Shown here piece by piece: positions 18,898 through 26,978 of a stretch of DNA of 64,000 nucleotides. How positions within the stretch are numbered: the first letter of the stretch is position 1; every line of letters begins with the position of its first letter. Position numbers and translations under genes: made by a program. This stretch comes from Pectobacterium betavasculorum. Its GTDB lineage: Bacteria; Pseudomonadota; Gammaproteobacteria; Enterobacterales; Enterobacteriaceae. The notes under the pieces are model-generated. The model worked only from the letters and a program-made list of their open reading frames with translations, was not told the DNA's origin and ran no database searches. The stretch covers positions 62,001 to 126,000 of the forward strand of contig NZ_JQHM01000004.1 of the NCBI RefSeq assembly GCF_000749845.1. The letters are read 5' to 3'.

Positions 18898-19470
18898 ATG
18901 AAGCGACTCATTGTAGGGATTTCCGGTGCCAGCGGTGTCATTTATGGCATCCGACTGCTACAGGTGTTACACACGCTGGAAGGTATTGAAACGCATCTGA
19001 TCATGAGTCAGGCCGCCCGGCAGACGTTGGCGTTAGAAACGGATTTTAGCCTGCGTGACGTACAGGTATTAGCCGATGTGGTGCATGACACGCGCGATAT
19101 CGCTGCCAGCGTCTCTTCTGGATCGTTTAAAACGGCGGGGATGGTGATTTTGCCCTGTTCGATAAAAACCCTTTCCGGCATTGTGCACAGCTACAGCGAC
19201 AATCTGTTGACCCGTGCCGCCGATGTGGTGTTGAAGGAACGTCGTCCCCTGGTGTTAGGGGTGCGTGAAACGCCATTGCATTTAGGACATTTACGGCTGA
19301 TGACCACTGCCGTTGAGCTGGGCGCGATAATCATGCCGCCGGTGCCTGCGTTCTATCATCGCCCAGAAAGTGTGCAAGATATTGTCGATCAGACGGTTAA
19401 TCGTATTCTGGATCAGTTTGATATCGACCTGCCGGAAGAGCTCTTTACTCGCTGGCAGGGTGCGTCATAG
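18898..19470 (+). CDS. ubiX: Flavin prenyltransferase UbiX
   Basis: UbiX attaches a dimethylallyl group to FMN to make prenylated FMN, the cofactor of the ubiquinone-pathway decarboxylase UbiD. The 190-residue protein begins with the flavin-binding RLIVGISGASGVIYGIRLLQ. It contains the SSGSFKTAGMVILPCSIKTLSGI segment and the KERRPLVLGVRETPLHLGHL block with residues that line the prenyl-phosphate pocket. ATG 18898 matches the E. coli start. A strong terminator follows, so it ends a transcription unit. Confidence 0.96.
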   Translation: MKRLIVGISGASGVIYGIRLLQVLHTLEGIETHLIMSQAARQTLALETDFSLRDVQVLADVVHDTRDIAASVSSGSFKTAGMVILPCSIKTLSGIVHSYSDNLLTRAADVVLKERRPLVLGVRETPLHLGHLRLMTTAVELGAIIMPPVPAFYHRPESVQDIVDQTVNRILDQFDIDLPEELFTRWQGAS

Positions 19471-19506
19471 CGGGATAGAGACCCAGCCACGCTATTTTTT
19501 CTCATG

Positions 19507-19534
19507 GGGCAGTAAACCTTTACTGCCCTTTTTT
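19507..19534 (+). terminator. Intrinsic terminator after ubiX
   Basis: GGGCAGTAAA (19507-19516) and TTTACTGCCC (19519-19528) form a perfect 10-bp stem, followed by six T. It lies 37 bases after the ubiX stop. Confidence 0.93.
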
Positions 19535-19573
19535 GGTGCTTTTTTATCACATTGCACTAATTTCGCACATAAG

Positions 19574-19590
19574 AGCACTTAAATAGTGCA
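19574..19590. promoter_or_regulatory. Candidate NtrC (GlnG) binding site upstream of hisJ
   Basis: AGCACTTAAATAGTGCA holds GCAC and GTGC separated by seven bases with dyad symmetry, matching the NtrC enhancer pattern (GCAC-N7-GTGC). A weaker GCAC half-site occurs just upstream at about 19553. It is some 165 bases before a -24/-12 type promoter, a normal enhancer distance for sigma-54 systems. Confidence 0.65.
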
Positions 19591-19738
19591 TTTGGGTTTT
19601 TGTATTCGCGCTAATGTTATCTATTCTTATTGTTACGCGCCAAAAAAAATCTCAGAAAAATTTTCCTAATCAAAGGGTTAACCATCATTTTCTGCATATT
19701 TTACTCATGGGGTTTTTACAACGACTTTACGTTCATTG

Positions 19739-19755
19739 TGGCATGAATACTGCTT
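19739..19755 (+). promoter_or_regulatory. Candidate sigma-54 promoter for hisJQMP
   Basis: TGGCATGAATACTGCTT has the invariant GG and GC dinucleotides separated by ten bases and resembles TGGCAC-N5-TTGCW at most positions. The predicted start point near 19765 leaves a leader of about 120 bases before the hisJ ATG. Together with the NtrC-like palindrome upstream it suggests nitrogen-limitation control, as known for Salmonella argT/his transport. Confidence 0.65.
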
Positions 19756-19883
19756 ATGAAAACTGTAATAGTCGGCGTAGAAAACAAATAGCACTCATAT
19801 CGTTCATATTTAAAGCAATAAATCGGTATATCTCCCGACATTGACGACACATGACATCAATCACTTATGATAAGGGTAGCAAT

Positions 19884-20663
19884 ATGAAGAAACTGATCAA
19901 AGTTTTGCCGCTGGCACTCATTCTGGCTGCGGGCAGCGCCATGGCGGAGATTCCTAAAAATATTAAAATCGGCACCGATCCTACCTATGCTCCCTTTGAA
20001 TCCAAAAATGCCAGCGGTGAGCTGGTTGGGTTTGATATCGATCTGGCGAAAGAGTTGTGCAAGCGTATCCAAGCTAACTGTACGTTCGTGGAAAGCGACT
20101 TTGATGCGTTAATTCCCTCTCTTAAAGCTAAAAAAATTGATGCCATCATCTCTTCTTTGTCCATTACCGAAAAACGCCAGCAGGAAATTGCCTTCACAGA
20201 GAAGCTGTATGCTGCCAATGCACGCCTGATTGCGAAGAAAGGCGCGAGCATCGAGCCAACGCTGGCTTCTCTTGGCGGTAAGCGTGTCGGCGTATTGCAG
20301 GCATCAACGCAGGAGGCTTTTGCCAACGCGAACTGGCAGCCAAAAGGTGTTGACGTTGTCGCTTACCAAAATCAGGATCTGATTTACGCCGATCTGAGCG
20401 CAGGTCGTATCGATGCGGCATTTCAGGACGAAGTGGCAGGAAGTGAAGGTTTCCTGAAACTCGATATGGGCAAAGACTATGCGTTTGCTGGTCCGGCAGT
20501 AAAAGACGACAAGTTCTTTGGTGTCGGTACCGGTATGGGTCTGCGTAAAGCGGATACCGAACTGAAAGCGGCGCTGGATAAAGCCTTTGAAGCGATGCGT
20601 AAAGACGGTACTTACGACACCTTCGCGAAAAAATACTTCGATTTTGACGTCTATGGCGGTTAA
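19884..20663 (+). CDS. hisJ: Histidine / basic amino acid periplasmic binding protein
   Basis: This is the periplasmic receptor of the HisQMP importer, binding histidine and probably lysine, arginine or ornithine. The 259-residue precursor has a signal peptide ([20 protein letters not shown], cleaved before EIPKN). The ligand-binding segments follow: [42 protein letters not shown] and [17 protein letters not shown]. It is closer to HisJ than to ArgT by its [14 protein letters not shown] and C-terminal [10 protein letters not shown] segments, but only one such receptor is present here, so it may serve both roles. ATG 19884 is used because translation from 19851 would prefix the signal peptide with unconserved residues. 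Confidence 0.93.
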   Translation: MKKLIKVLPLALILAAGSAMAEIPKNIKIGTDPTYAPFESKNASGELVGFDIDLAKELCKRIQANCTFVESDFDALIPSLKAKKIDAIISSLSITEKRQQEIAFTEKLYAANARLIAKKGASIEPTLASLGGKRVGVLQASTQEAFANANWQPKGVDVVAYQNQDLIYADLSAGRIDAAFQDEVAGSEGFLKLDMGKDYAFAGPAVKDDKFFGVGTGMGLRKADTELKAALDKAFEAMRKDGTYDTFAKKYFDFDVYGG

Positions 20664-20682
20664 TTTCGTCACCACTATTCAC

Positions 20683-20774
20683 ATTTCGTTATCATGGTAA
20701 AATTTCGTTATCACGGTAAATTGTGTAGCGGATCCGCAGGACAATACGACATGGGAACGTTCCTCCCGTGTCGT
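20683..20774 (+). repeat. Tandem 19-bp repeat and hairpin between hisJ and hisQ
   Basis: ATTTCGTTATCAYGGTAAA occurs twice in direct contact (20683-20701 and 20702-20720) with one difference. Downstream, ACGACATGGG (20746-20755) can pair with CCCGTGTCGT (20765-20774) around a short loop. The element lies between the abundant binding protein gene and the membrane-subunit genes. A stem there would be expected to protect the hisJ message or lower distal transcription. Confidence 0.65.
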
Positions 20775-20829
20775 GCTCCTGACCGATAACACACCGTGCC
20801 ATTAACCGCTATTTCAACGGATATAATCG

Positions 20830-21519
20830 ATGCTCTATGGCTATTCCCAGCTGATTCTGGATGGTGCCATCATGACGCTGGAGTTGGCGGTCAGTTCGCT
20901 ACTTTTGGCGTTGACTATCGGCCTGATTGGCGCATCGGCGAAGCTATCTTCTAATCGCCTGCTGGCAGGGTGCTTTTCTTGCTATACCACGTTGATTCGC
21001 GGCATTCCCGATTTGGTGTTGATGCTGCTGATTTTCTATGGCCTGCAAATTGTCTTAAATGGCGTGACGGAATCGATCGGTCTGGAGCAGATTGATATCG
21101 ATCCTTTGACGGCAGGGGTTATTACGCTGGGCTTTATTTACGGCGCGTATTTCACGGAAACTTTTCGTGGCGCGTATCTCGCCGTACCGCGTGGACAAAT
21201 CGAAGCGGCTGTCGCATTCGGTTTCTCTCCCATGAAGGTGTTCCGTCGTATTTTGTTTCCTTCCATGATGCGCTTCGCGTTACCAGGCATTGGTAATAAC
21301 TGGCAGGTGATTCTGAAAGCGACAGCGTTGGTGTCATTGCTTGGCCTGAATGATGTGATTAAGGCGACGCAGTTGGCCGGCAAGGGTGCCCACGAACCGT
21401 TTTATTTCGCGCTGGTTGCCGGGGCGATGTACCTGATTTTTACCACCGTTTCTAACGGCGTGTTGTGGTGGTTGGAAAGGCACTATTCGCAGGGAGTCAA
21501 AAAAGTAAACTATGAGTGA
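20830..21519 (+). CDS. hisQ: Histidine ABC transporter permease HisQ
   Basis: HisQ is one of the two membrane subunits of the histidine/basic amino acid importer. The 229-residue protein has about five membrane segments. The cytoplasmic EAA-type coupling loop is VPRGQIEAAVAFGFSPMKVFRRILFP near residue 121, which contacts HisP. It is separated from hisJ by a 166-base gap with a stem-loop. Its 3' end overlaps hisM by eight bases, which favours equal synthesis of the two permease subunits. Confidence 0.95.
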   Translation: MLYGYSQLILDGAIMTLELAVSSLLLALTIGLIGASAKLSSNRLLAGCFSCYTTLIRGIPDLVLMLLIFYGLQIVLNGVTESIGLEQIDIDPLTAGVITLGFIYGAYFTETFRGAYLAVPRGQIEAAVAFGFSPMKVFRRILFPSMMRFALPGIGNNWQVILKATALVSLLGLNDVIKATQLAGKGAHEPFYFALVAGAMYLIFTTVSNGVLWWLERHYSQGVKKVNYE

Positions 21520-22228
21520 GATCCTGCAACAATATTGGCAACCGCTACTGTGGAGCGATGGTTACCGCCTGACTGGGCTGGCGATGACGCTTTGGCTGCT
21601 TATTTCCTCGGTGGTCATTGGCGGGCTGATGGCGCTACCGCTGGCGATTGCTCGCGTGTCGCCGCGACGTCGGTTCAGCCTTCCAGTTTGGCTATTTACC
21701 TATATTTTCCGCGGTACGCCGCTCTACGTTCAGCTTCTGGTGTTCTATTCTGGCGTATATAGCCTGGAAATTGTACGCGGCACCGATCTGTTAAACGCAT
21801 TTTTTCGCAGCGGGCTGAACTGCGCCATTTTAGCGCTGGCGCTCAATACTTGTGCATACACCACAGAAATTTTCGCGGGAGCAATCCGCTCAGTACCCCA
21901 TGGGGAAATTGAAGCGGCCAGAGCCTACGGCTTTTCCCGTTTTAAGCAGTATCGCTGCATTATTTTGCCCGGCGCGTTGCGTATTGCACTGCCAGCCTAC
22001 AGTAACGAAGTGATTCTGATGCTACATTCAACGGCGCTGGCCTTTACCGTGACGGTGCCGGATATTCTGAAAATCGCCCGTGATATTAATGCAGCAACCT
22101 ACCAGCCGTTTTATGCGTTTGGGATTGCTGCTGTCATCTATCTGGCGATCTCATTTGTGTTAATTGGGCTGTTCAGGAAGGCGGAACGGCACTGGTTACG
22201 TCATCTTTATACCCGTTCATCTCATTAA
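21512..22228 (+). CDS. hisM: Histidine ABC transporter permease HisM
   Basis: HisM is the second membrane subunit and forms a heterodimer with HisQ. The 238-residue product has about five membrane segments and the coupling motif SVPHGEIEAARAYGFSRFKQ near residue 128. It starts inside hisQ (ATG 21512, eight-base overlap). hisP begins 15 bases after its stop. Confidence 0.95.
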   Translation: MSEILQQYWQPLLWSDGYRLTGLAMTLWLLISSVVIGGLMALPLAIARVSPRRRFSLPVWLFTYIFRGTPLYVQLLVFYSGVYSLEIVRGTDLLNAFFRSGLNCAILALALNTCAYTTEIFAGAIRSVPHGEIEAARAYGFSRFKQYRCIILPGALRIALPAYSNEVILMLHSTALAFTVTVPDILKIARDINAATYQPFYAFGIAAVIYLAISFVLIGLFRKAERHWLRHLYTRSSH

Positions 22229-22243
22229 ACGCAGGACAAAAGC

Positions 22244-23017
22244 ATGTCGAATAACAAACTGATGGTGACGGAACTGCGTAAACGCTATGGCCAGCATGAG
22301 GTACTCAAAGGGATCTCATTGCAGGCGAAAGCGGGTGATGTTATTTCGATTATCGGGTCGTCTGGTTCTGGGAAAAGTACCTTATTACGGTGCATTAATT
22401 TTCTGGAAAAACCCTGCGAAGGGGCGATTTATGTCAGCGATCAGGAAATCCGTATGGTGCGTGACACTGACGGGCAGTTGAAGGTATTTGATAAAAAGCA
22501 GCTTCAGATGCTGCGGACGCGTCTGACGATGGTATTTCAGCACTTTAACCTGTGGAGCTTCATGACCGCGCTGGAGAATGTGATGGAAGCGCCGATTCAG
22601 GTGTTAGGGCTCAGTAAAGCTGAAGCGCGTGATAGGGCGGTGTTCTATCTGAACAAGGTCGGGATCACGGAATCTGCCCAACAGAAATACCCGTCGGATC
22701 TTTCCGGTGGTCAGCAGCAGCGCGTATCTATTGCGCGTGCGTTGGCGATGGAACCAGAAGTACTGCTATTTGATGAGCCGACGTCGGCGCTCGATCCTGA
22801 ACTGGTCGGTGAGGTGTTGCGCATCATGCAGCAGCTTGCGGAGGAAGGGAAAACGATGGTGGTGGTAACGCATGAGATGGAGTTTGCCCGCCATGTTTCC
22901 AGCCACGTTATCTTTCTGCATCAGGGGGTGATCGAAGAAGAAGGGCCGCCGGATCAGCTTTTCGGTAGTCCGAAAAGTGCGCGTTTGCAGCAATTTCTGT
23001 CAGGCGCGTTGAAGTAG
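22244..23017 (+). CDS. hisP: Histidine ABC transporter ATP-binding protein HisP
   Basis: HisP is the ATPase that powers histidine, arginine, lysine and ornithine uptake through HisQM. The 257-residue protein has Walker A (GSSGSGKST) near residue 38, the Q-loop in [18 protein letters not shown], the signature LSGGQQQR near residue 154, Walker B with the catalytic Glu ([14 protein letters not shown]), and the switch His in [21 protein letters not shown] precedes ATG 22244. It is the last gene of the operon and is followed by a palindromic repeat. Confidence 0.97.
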   Translation: MSNNKLMVTELRKRYGQHEVLKGISLQAKAGDVISIIGSSGSGKSTLLRCINFLEKPCEGAIYVSDQEIRMVRDTDGQLKVFDKKQLQMLRTRLTMVFQHFNLWSFMTALENVMEAPIQVLGLSKAEARDRAVFYLNKVGITESAQQKYPSDLSGGQQQRVSIARALAMEPEVLLFDEPTSALDPELVGEVLRIMQQLAEEGKTMVVVTHEMEFARHVSSHVIFLHQGVIEEEGPPDQLFGSPKSARLQQFLSGALK

Positions 23018-23053
23018 GTTTTGGGGGCTGATGATTATCAGCCTCAGACGTTT

Positions 23054-23177
23054 CTCTCAAATAAAACGGTGATAATGGAATAGAAGAGTAAAGCGTCCGC
23101 GCCAAGGATGGCGCGGCTCGAGCTTACAGGGACGTACTTGCAGCGTCTTTACGATCTATCCATTATCACCGCTCTCA
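23054..23177. repeat. MITE-like palindromic repeat between convergent hisP and yfcH
   Basis: CGGTGATAATGGA (23067-23079) and TCCATTATCACCG (23159-23171) are perfect 13-bp terminal inverted repeats. Inside, GCGTCCGCGCCAAGG / GGATGGCGCGGC and AAAGCG / GCGTCTTT segments give further dyad symmetry. CTCTCA occurs at 23054-23059 and 23172-23177 and could be a flanking duplication. The core (ACGTACTTGCAGCGTC, the reverse of GACGCTGCAAGTACGT) is a sequence I recall as a recurrent intergenic element in Pectobacterium, Dickeya and Serratia; I cannot name its family. It may serve as a two-way terminator. Confidence 0.75.
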
Positions 23178-23185
23178 GCACTGGG

Positions 23186-24091
23186 TCAGCCCGGTTTCTT
23201 GATGACGTCTTGCAGGGCTTCTTCCAGCTCAAAGAAACGGAAACCAAAGCCTGCGGCCTCTAATCTCTGTGGGATGGCGCGCTGTCCACCTAGCACTAGC
23301 GTCGAGGCTTCTCCCATCAGTAGTTTGATCGCGAAAGCGGGCGCTCGTAGAAAGCCGGTGCGATCCAATACGTGTGCCAGCATGGCGGAAAATTGCTCAT
23401 TATGAACCGGGTAGGGCGCAACCATATTGAAAGGGCCGCTCAATATTGGCTGGTCCAGCAGATAGATAATGCCGTTAACCATGTCATCGATATGAATCCA
23501 CGGCATATATTGCTTGCCGGAACCCATTGGGCCACCGAGCCCGAGGCGGAAAATCGGCAGCATTTTTGCCAGTGCGCCACCCTGTGCCGAAAGAACAATA
23601 CCGGTACGCAGCAGGCAGACACGAGTTTTATCACTTTCGGCAGACCGCGCCAGCGCTTCCCAACGGGCGCACAGGTGGTGTGTGAATTCATCGACAGGGG
23701 ATTCATCTTCGGTGATCAGTGCTTCGCCTTGATCGCCATAGTATCCGACAGCGGAACCTGAGATAAAAACGGCTGGCGGCTCGCTGCTGGCTTTAATCAG
23801 CGTTGCAAGCTGTTCGGTGATATTCCAGCGGCTCTTTGCCAGACGCTGCTTTTGCTGTGGCGTCCACCGCTTGTCGGCGATAGGTTCACCCGCCAGATTG
23901 ATGACGCCGTCAAAGCCGTTCAGTGAGGTGATATTACTCAATGTGGACCAATATTCCACTTGATTGCCGAGAACACCTCGAGCGCGCTCCGGATCGCGTG
24001 TCAGTACCGTGACGTGATGGGAAAGCAGTTGTAATCGTTGGATAAGCTGGCGGCCAATAAGGCCGGTTCCGCCTGTAATGAGTAGTTGCAT
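23186..24091 (-). CDS. yfcH: TIGR01777-type SDR epimerase family protein YfcH
   Basis: YfcH belongs to the extended short-chain dehydrogenase/epimerase group often annotated TIGR01777. The 301-residue protein has the NAD(P)-binding [16 protein letters not shown] at residues 5-20, the [15 protein letters not shown] motif near residue 60, and a [13 protein letters not shown] segment holding the usual SDR Tyr region. A C-terminal DUF1731-like region ends the protein. The substrate and pathway are not known. folX lies 19 bases upstream on the same strand and probably shares its transcript. Confidence 0.92.
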   Translation of the reverse strand: MQLLITGGTGLIGRQLIQRLQLLSHHVTVLTRDPERARGVLGNQVEYWSTLSNITSLNGFDGVINLAGEPIADKRWTPQQKQRLAKSRWNITEQLATLIKASSEPPAVFISGSAVGYYGDQGEALITEDESPVDEFTHHLCARWEALARSAESDKTRVCLLRTGIVLSAQGGALAKMLPIFRLGLGGPMGSGKQYMPWIHIDDMVNGIIYLLDQPILSGPFNMVAPYPVHNEQFSAMLAHVLDRTGFLRAPAFAIKLLMGEASTLVLGGQRAIPQRLEAAGFGFRFFELEEALQDVIKKPG

Positions 24092-24110
24092 CGCACCCCT
24101 CTCCCTATCT

Positions 24111-24482
24111 TTATGCCTTGTGATAACGCAGGGTCATAGAAACCGAATCGGCGTATCGCAGGGCAAACGGTTTATCGACTTCTACTTCAGCATAGGTGAT
24201 CCATTCGTGATCGCTGGCGATGTTGAGCACATCCTGCGTTAATTTTTCCAGCAAAGCGAAGCGGTTATCTTCCACGTGGCGAATAATGCTTTTGGTGATG
24301 GTGCGGTAGTTCAACGCATCGGCGATATTCTCGCTGTTGCGCGCCTGTTCTGCTGGGTAGTGAATCACAACGTTGATGATCACATCCTGCTTATTCGTGA
24401 TTTCCTCATCTTTGATACCGATGAAGGTGCGCAGCCGCAGATTTTTTATACGAATAATGGCGTCAGAATAGTGATGTGGCAT
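24111..24482 (-). CDS. folX: Dihydroneopterin triphosphate 2'-epimerase
   Basis: FolX epimerises 7,8-dihydroneopterin triphosphate to the dihydromonapterin form, feeding tetrahydromonapterin synthesis with FolM. The 123-residue protein is a tunnelling-fold homologue of FolB aldolase. Conserved segments are [32 protein letters not shown] and [12 protein letters not shown]. The FolX-type C-terminus ([14 protein letters not shown]) distinguishes it from FolB. It is 19 bases upstream of yfcH on the same strand. Confidence 0.93.
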   Translation of the reverse strand: MPHHYSDAIIRIKNLRLRTFIGIKDEEITNKQDVIINVVIHYPAEQARNSENIADALNYRTITKSIIRHVEDNRFALLEKLTQDVLNIASDHEWITYAEVEVDKPFALRYADSVSMTLRYHKA

Positions 24483-24641
24483 TGCTCGGCCCTCGGTGGC
24501 TTCTGTTACTGCGACTAAACCGCAGCGTCAGGGGGTATCGTTAACAGATAAGCTGCTCGTTGGTAACAGTATCATTAACAACGATATGTTGATTACCATA
24601 GCAGAAGATACCCAAAGGCCGAATGAGATGATGCCAGAATT

Positions 24642-25268
24642 TTATTGCTCGGCGAGCTGGTAAGCCCGTTGCGTTGCCGGACGCTCACTGATACGCGTAT
24701 ACCATGCCTTCACCGCTGGGTAGTCATCAAGGTCGACGCGCTGGCGAGCATAAGAAACCACCCACGGGTAGGTCGCGATATCGGCGATGCTGTAATTTTC
24801 TCCCGCTAGCCAAGGGCTGTCTTGCAGATGTTTATCCAGCACGCGATACAGGCGCTGCGTCTCCTGCTGATAGCGTTCAATGGCGTAAGGCACTGGCTGA
24901 GGCGCGTAGTGGTTAAAATGATGATTCTGCCCCAGCATCGATCCGAAATCAGCAACCTGCCAGAAAAGCCATTGCAGCGTGGCTGTACGCTCGCGTAGCG
25001 ACGAACTTAAGAGTACGCCGTGTTTTTCCGCCAGATAGAGCAGGATCGCGCCGGACTCAAACAGGCTAATTGGCGTGTCACCTTCCGCGGGCTGCGTGTC
25101 AACGATTGCGGGAATTTTATTATTAGGCGAGATAGCCAAAAACTCCGGCTTGAACTGCTCACCTTTACTGATGTTTACGCGGTGGAGTTGATAGGGGAGG
25201 CTAGCTTCTTCCAGAAACAGGGTGATTTTGTGCCCGTTAGGGGTTGGTGCGTAATACAGGTCAATCAT
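24642..25268 (-). CDS. yfcG: Glutathione S-transferase-like disulfide-bond oxidoreductase YfcG
   Basis: YfcG is a glutathione-dependent disulfide reductase of the Nu-class GST group; it has little classical transferase activity. The 208-residue product has an N-terminal thioredoxin-like domain (MIDLYYAPTPNGHKITLFLEE, with NNKIPAIVD and SLFESGAILLYLAE glutathione-binding segments). An all-helical C-terminal domain contains LAGENYSIADIATYPWV. The Thr-Pro-Asn region replaces the catalytic Tyr/Ser of other GSTs. It is slightly shorter than the 215-residue E. coli protein. It is transcribed away from yfcE. Confidence 0.93.
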   Translation of the reverse strand: MIDLYYAPTPNGHKITLFLEEASLPYQLHRVNISKGEQFKPEFLAISPNNKIPAIVDTQPAEGDTPISLFESGAILLYLAEKHGVLLSSSLRERTATLQWLFWQVADFGSMLGQNHHFNHYAPQPVPYAIERYQQETQRLYRVLDKHLQDSPWLAGENYSIADIATYPWVVSYARQRVDLDDYPAVKAWYTRISERPATQRAYQLAEQ

Positions 25269-25531
25269 GAATCAAGTCTCCATTTTAATTCAGAAAAGCA
25301 TCATGGAACTGTATGGCAGTGGATCGCCTCAGAGAGCGATGTGCTGTCAGAATAGCGTATTGAGGAACGGCTCTTACCCTACCACTTCTGCGGGTGAAAA
25401 ATAAGCGATGGCGCATCTCGTTGCACGATCTTTACCGGAAGCATCCGGCCAACTTTGATAGACTACGTCCAATGACGGATGAGAATGTTGTGGATACAAC
25501 ATGGTTGATATAAACGTTGCGGGGATGAGCG

Positions 25532-26083
25532 ATGAAATTGATGTTTGCGTCCGATATACACGGTTCTCTTAGTGCGACGGAGCGCGTGCTGGCGATCTTT
25601 GAGCAAAGTCACGCTGACTGGCTTATTTTACTGGGCGATTTTCTCAACCATGGCCCGCGCAACCCGCTGCCGGAAAAATACCAGCCCGTGGAAGTGGCTG
25701 CCAGATTGAACGCTTATGCATCACGTATCATTGCCGTGCGGGGGAACTGCGACAGCGAGGTTGATCAGATGCTTTTGACCTTTCCTATAACGGCGCCGTG
25801 GCAACATGTGCTATTGCCACAGAATCGCCTTTTCCTGACGCACGGCCATCTTCATCATCCAGAGAATCTACCGCCGTTACACGCGGGTGATGTGCTGGTA
25901 TATGGTCATACCCATATACCAGTTGCTGAGCAGAGCGGTGAATATTATTTTTTTAATCCCGGCTCAGTGAGCTTACCTAAAGGGGGATACCCCGCGAGCT
26001 ACGGTTTACTTGAACAAGGCGAGTTGCAGGTTCTGCCGCTATATGGCGCTGAGCCTATTGCACAGGTTGTGATTAGGCACTAA
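25532..26083 (+). CDS. yfcE: Metallophosphodiesterase YfcE
   Basis: YfcE is a manganese-dependent phosphodiesterase active on artificial diesters in vitro; its natural substrate is unclear. The 183-residue protein has all blocks of the calcineurin-like fold: ASDIHGS near residue 6, LLGDFLNHGPRN near residue 34, VRGNCDSEVDQ near residue 72, FLTHGHLHHPEN near residue 103 and VYGHTHIPVAE near residue 124. These supply the metal-binding Asp, His and Asn residues. It is intact and close to the 184-residue E. coli protein. yfcD follows on the same strand after 123 bases. Confidence 0.95.
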   Translation: MKLMFASDIHGSLSATERVLAIFEQSHADWLILLGDFLNHGPRNPLPEKYQPVEVAARLNAYASRIIAVRGNCDSEVDQMLLTFPITAPWQHVLLPQNRLFLTHGHLHHPENLPPLHAGDVLVYGHTHIPVAEQSGEYYFFNPGSVSLPKGGYPASYGLLEQGELQVLPLYGAEPIAQVVIRH

Positions 26084-26206
26084 TTTAGCAAAAAACCTGT
26101 TTTTGACCTTGAATAATGGCAAGGTAGCAGGGAATATTCGCAGCAAAGATCGATCATTTAAAACAGACGCGCGTAGCAACGTGCCAATACTAAAGGGTTT
26201 CAGAGG

Positions 26207-26872
26207 ATGGCGGAACAAAGTCAGGCAGCAGGCACAGAGTGGGTTGATATCGTCAATGAAAACAACGAGGTAATTGCTCAGTCAAGTCGTCAGCAGATGC
26301 GTGCTCAGAGTCTTCGTCATCGCGCCACTTACATTGTTGTGCATGATGGCATGGGTAAAATTCTGGTGCAGCGTCGGACGAACAGCAAAGATTTCTACCC
26401 AGGTTGGCTGGATGCAACGGCAGGCGGCGTGGTGCAAAGCGGCGAACAGATGCTGGAATCTGCGCGTCGTGAGGCTGAAGAGGAGCTTGGTATTGCTGGC
26501 GTGCCGTTCGCTGAACACGGCTTGTTCTATTACGAAGGCGAAAATTGCCGAGTGTGGGGCGGGTTATTTAGCTGCGTCACCCACGGGCCGTTCGCGCTAC
26601 AGGAAGAAGAAGTTGATGAGGTCAGTTGGCTGACGCCGCAAGAAATCACCGCACGCTGCGATGAGTTTACACCGGATTCACTGAAAGCCCTGTCGCTGTG
26701 GCTGACGCGCTATAGCGATCAGGAATATGGTAAGCCGATTCCACGTAAGCTGAGCGAGGCAGTAGAAGCCTCTGTGATGCCTGTTGTTTATGATGAAAGT
26801 ATTCATGATGAAAATGTTCCTGAAGAAAACGACAGCAACGTTAAGTCATCGGAAGCCGATTCTCAGAAGTAA
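26207..26872 (+). CDS. yfcD: Nudix hydrolase YfcD with acidic C-terminal extension
   Basis: YfcD is a Nudix-family hydrolase related to isopentenyl-diphosphate isomerase. The Nudix box runs from GGVVQSGEQ (near residue 72) to REAEEELGI, with the metal-binding REAEEE intact. Upstream, [20 protein letters not shown] and [19 protein letters not shown] match the family. The 221-residue length exceeds the 180 residues of E. coli YfcD. The extra part is a Glu/Asp/Ser-rich tail after about residue 178, probably disordered. The substrate is not established. It converges on pta. Confidence 0.92.
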   Translation: MAEQSQAAGTEWVDIVNENNEVIAQSSRQQMRAQSLRHRATYIVVHDGMGKILVQRRTNSKDFYPGWLDATAGGVVQSGEQMLESARREAEEELGIAGVPFAEHGLFYYEGENCRVWGGLFSCVTHGPFALQEEEVDEVSWLTPQEITARCDEFTPDSLKALSLWLTRYSDQEYGKPIPRKLSEAVEASVMPVVYDESIHDENVPEENDSNVKSSEADSQK

Positions 26873-26930
26873 TCACCTCTCGCTTCGCCGCTGCTTTTGC
26901 TTACCGAGGCGTTATTTCTTTCTCTGTCCC

Positions 26931-26960
26931 AAATAAAAATGCCAGCCCTAAGGCTGGCAT
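26931..26960 (-). terminator. Intrinsic terminator after pta
   Basis: On the minus strand ATGCCAGCC and GGCTGGCAT form a 9-bp stem with a four-base loop (26939-26960). TTTTATTT follows. It lies 19 bases beyond the pta stop. Confidence 0.9.
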
Positions 26961-26978
26961 CAACGCTCTTTGAATAGA

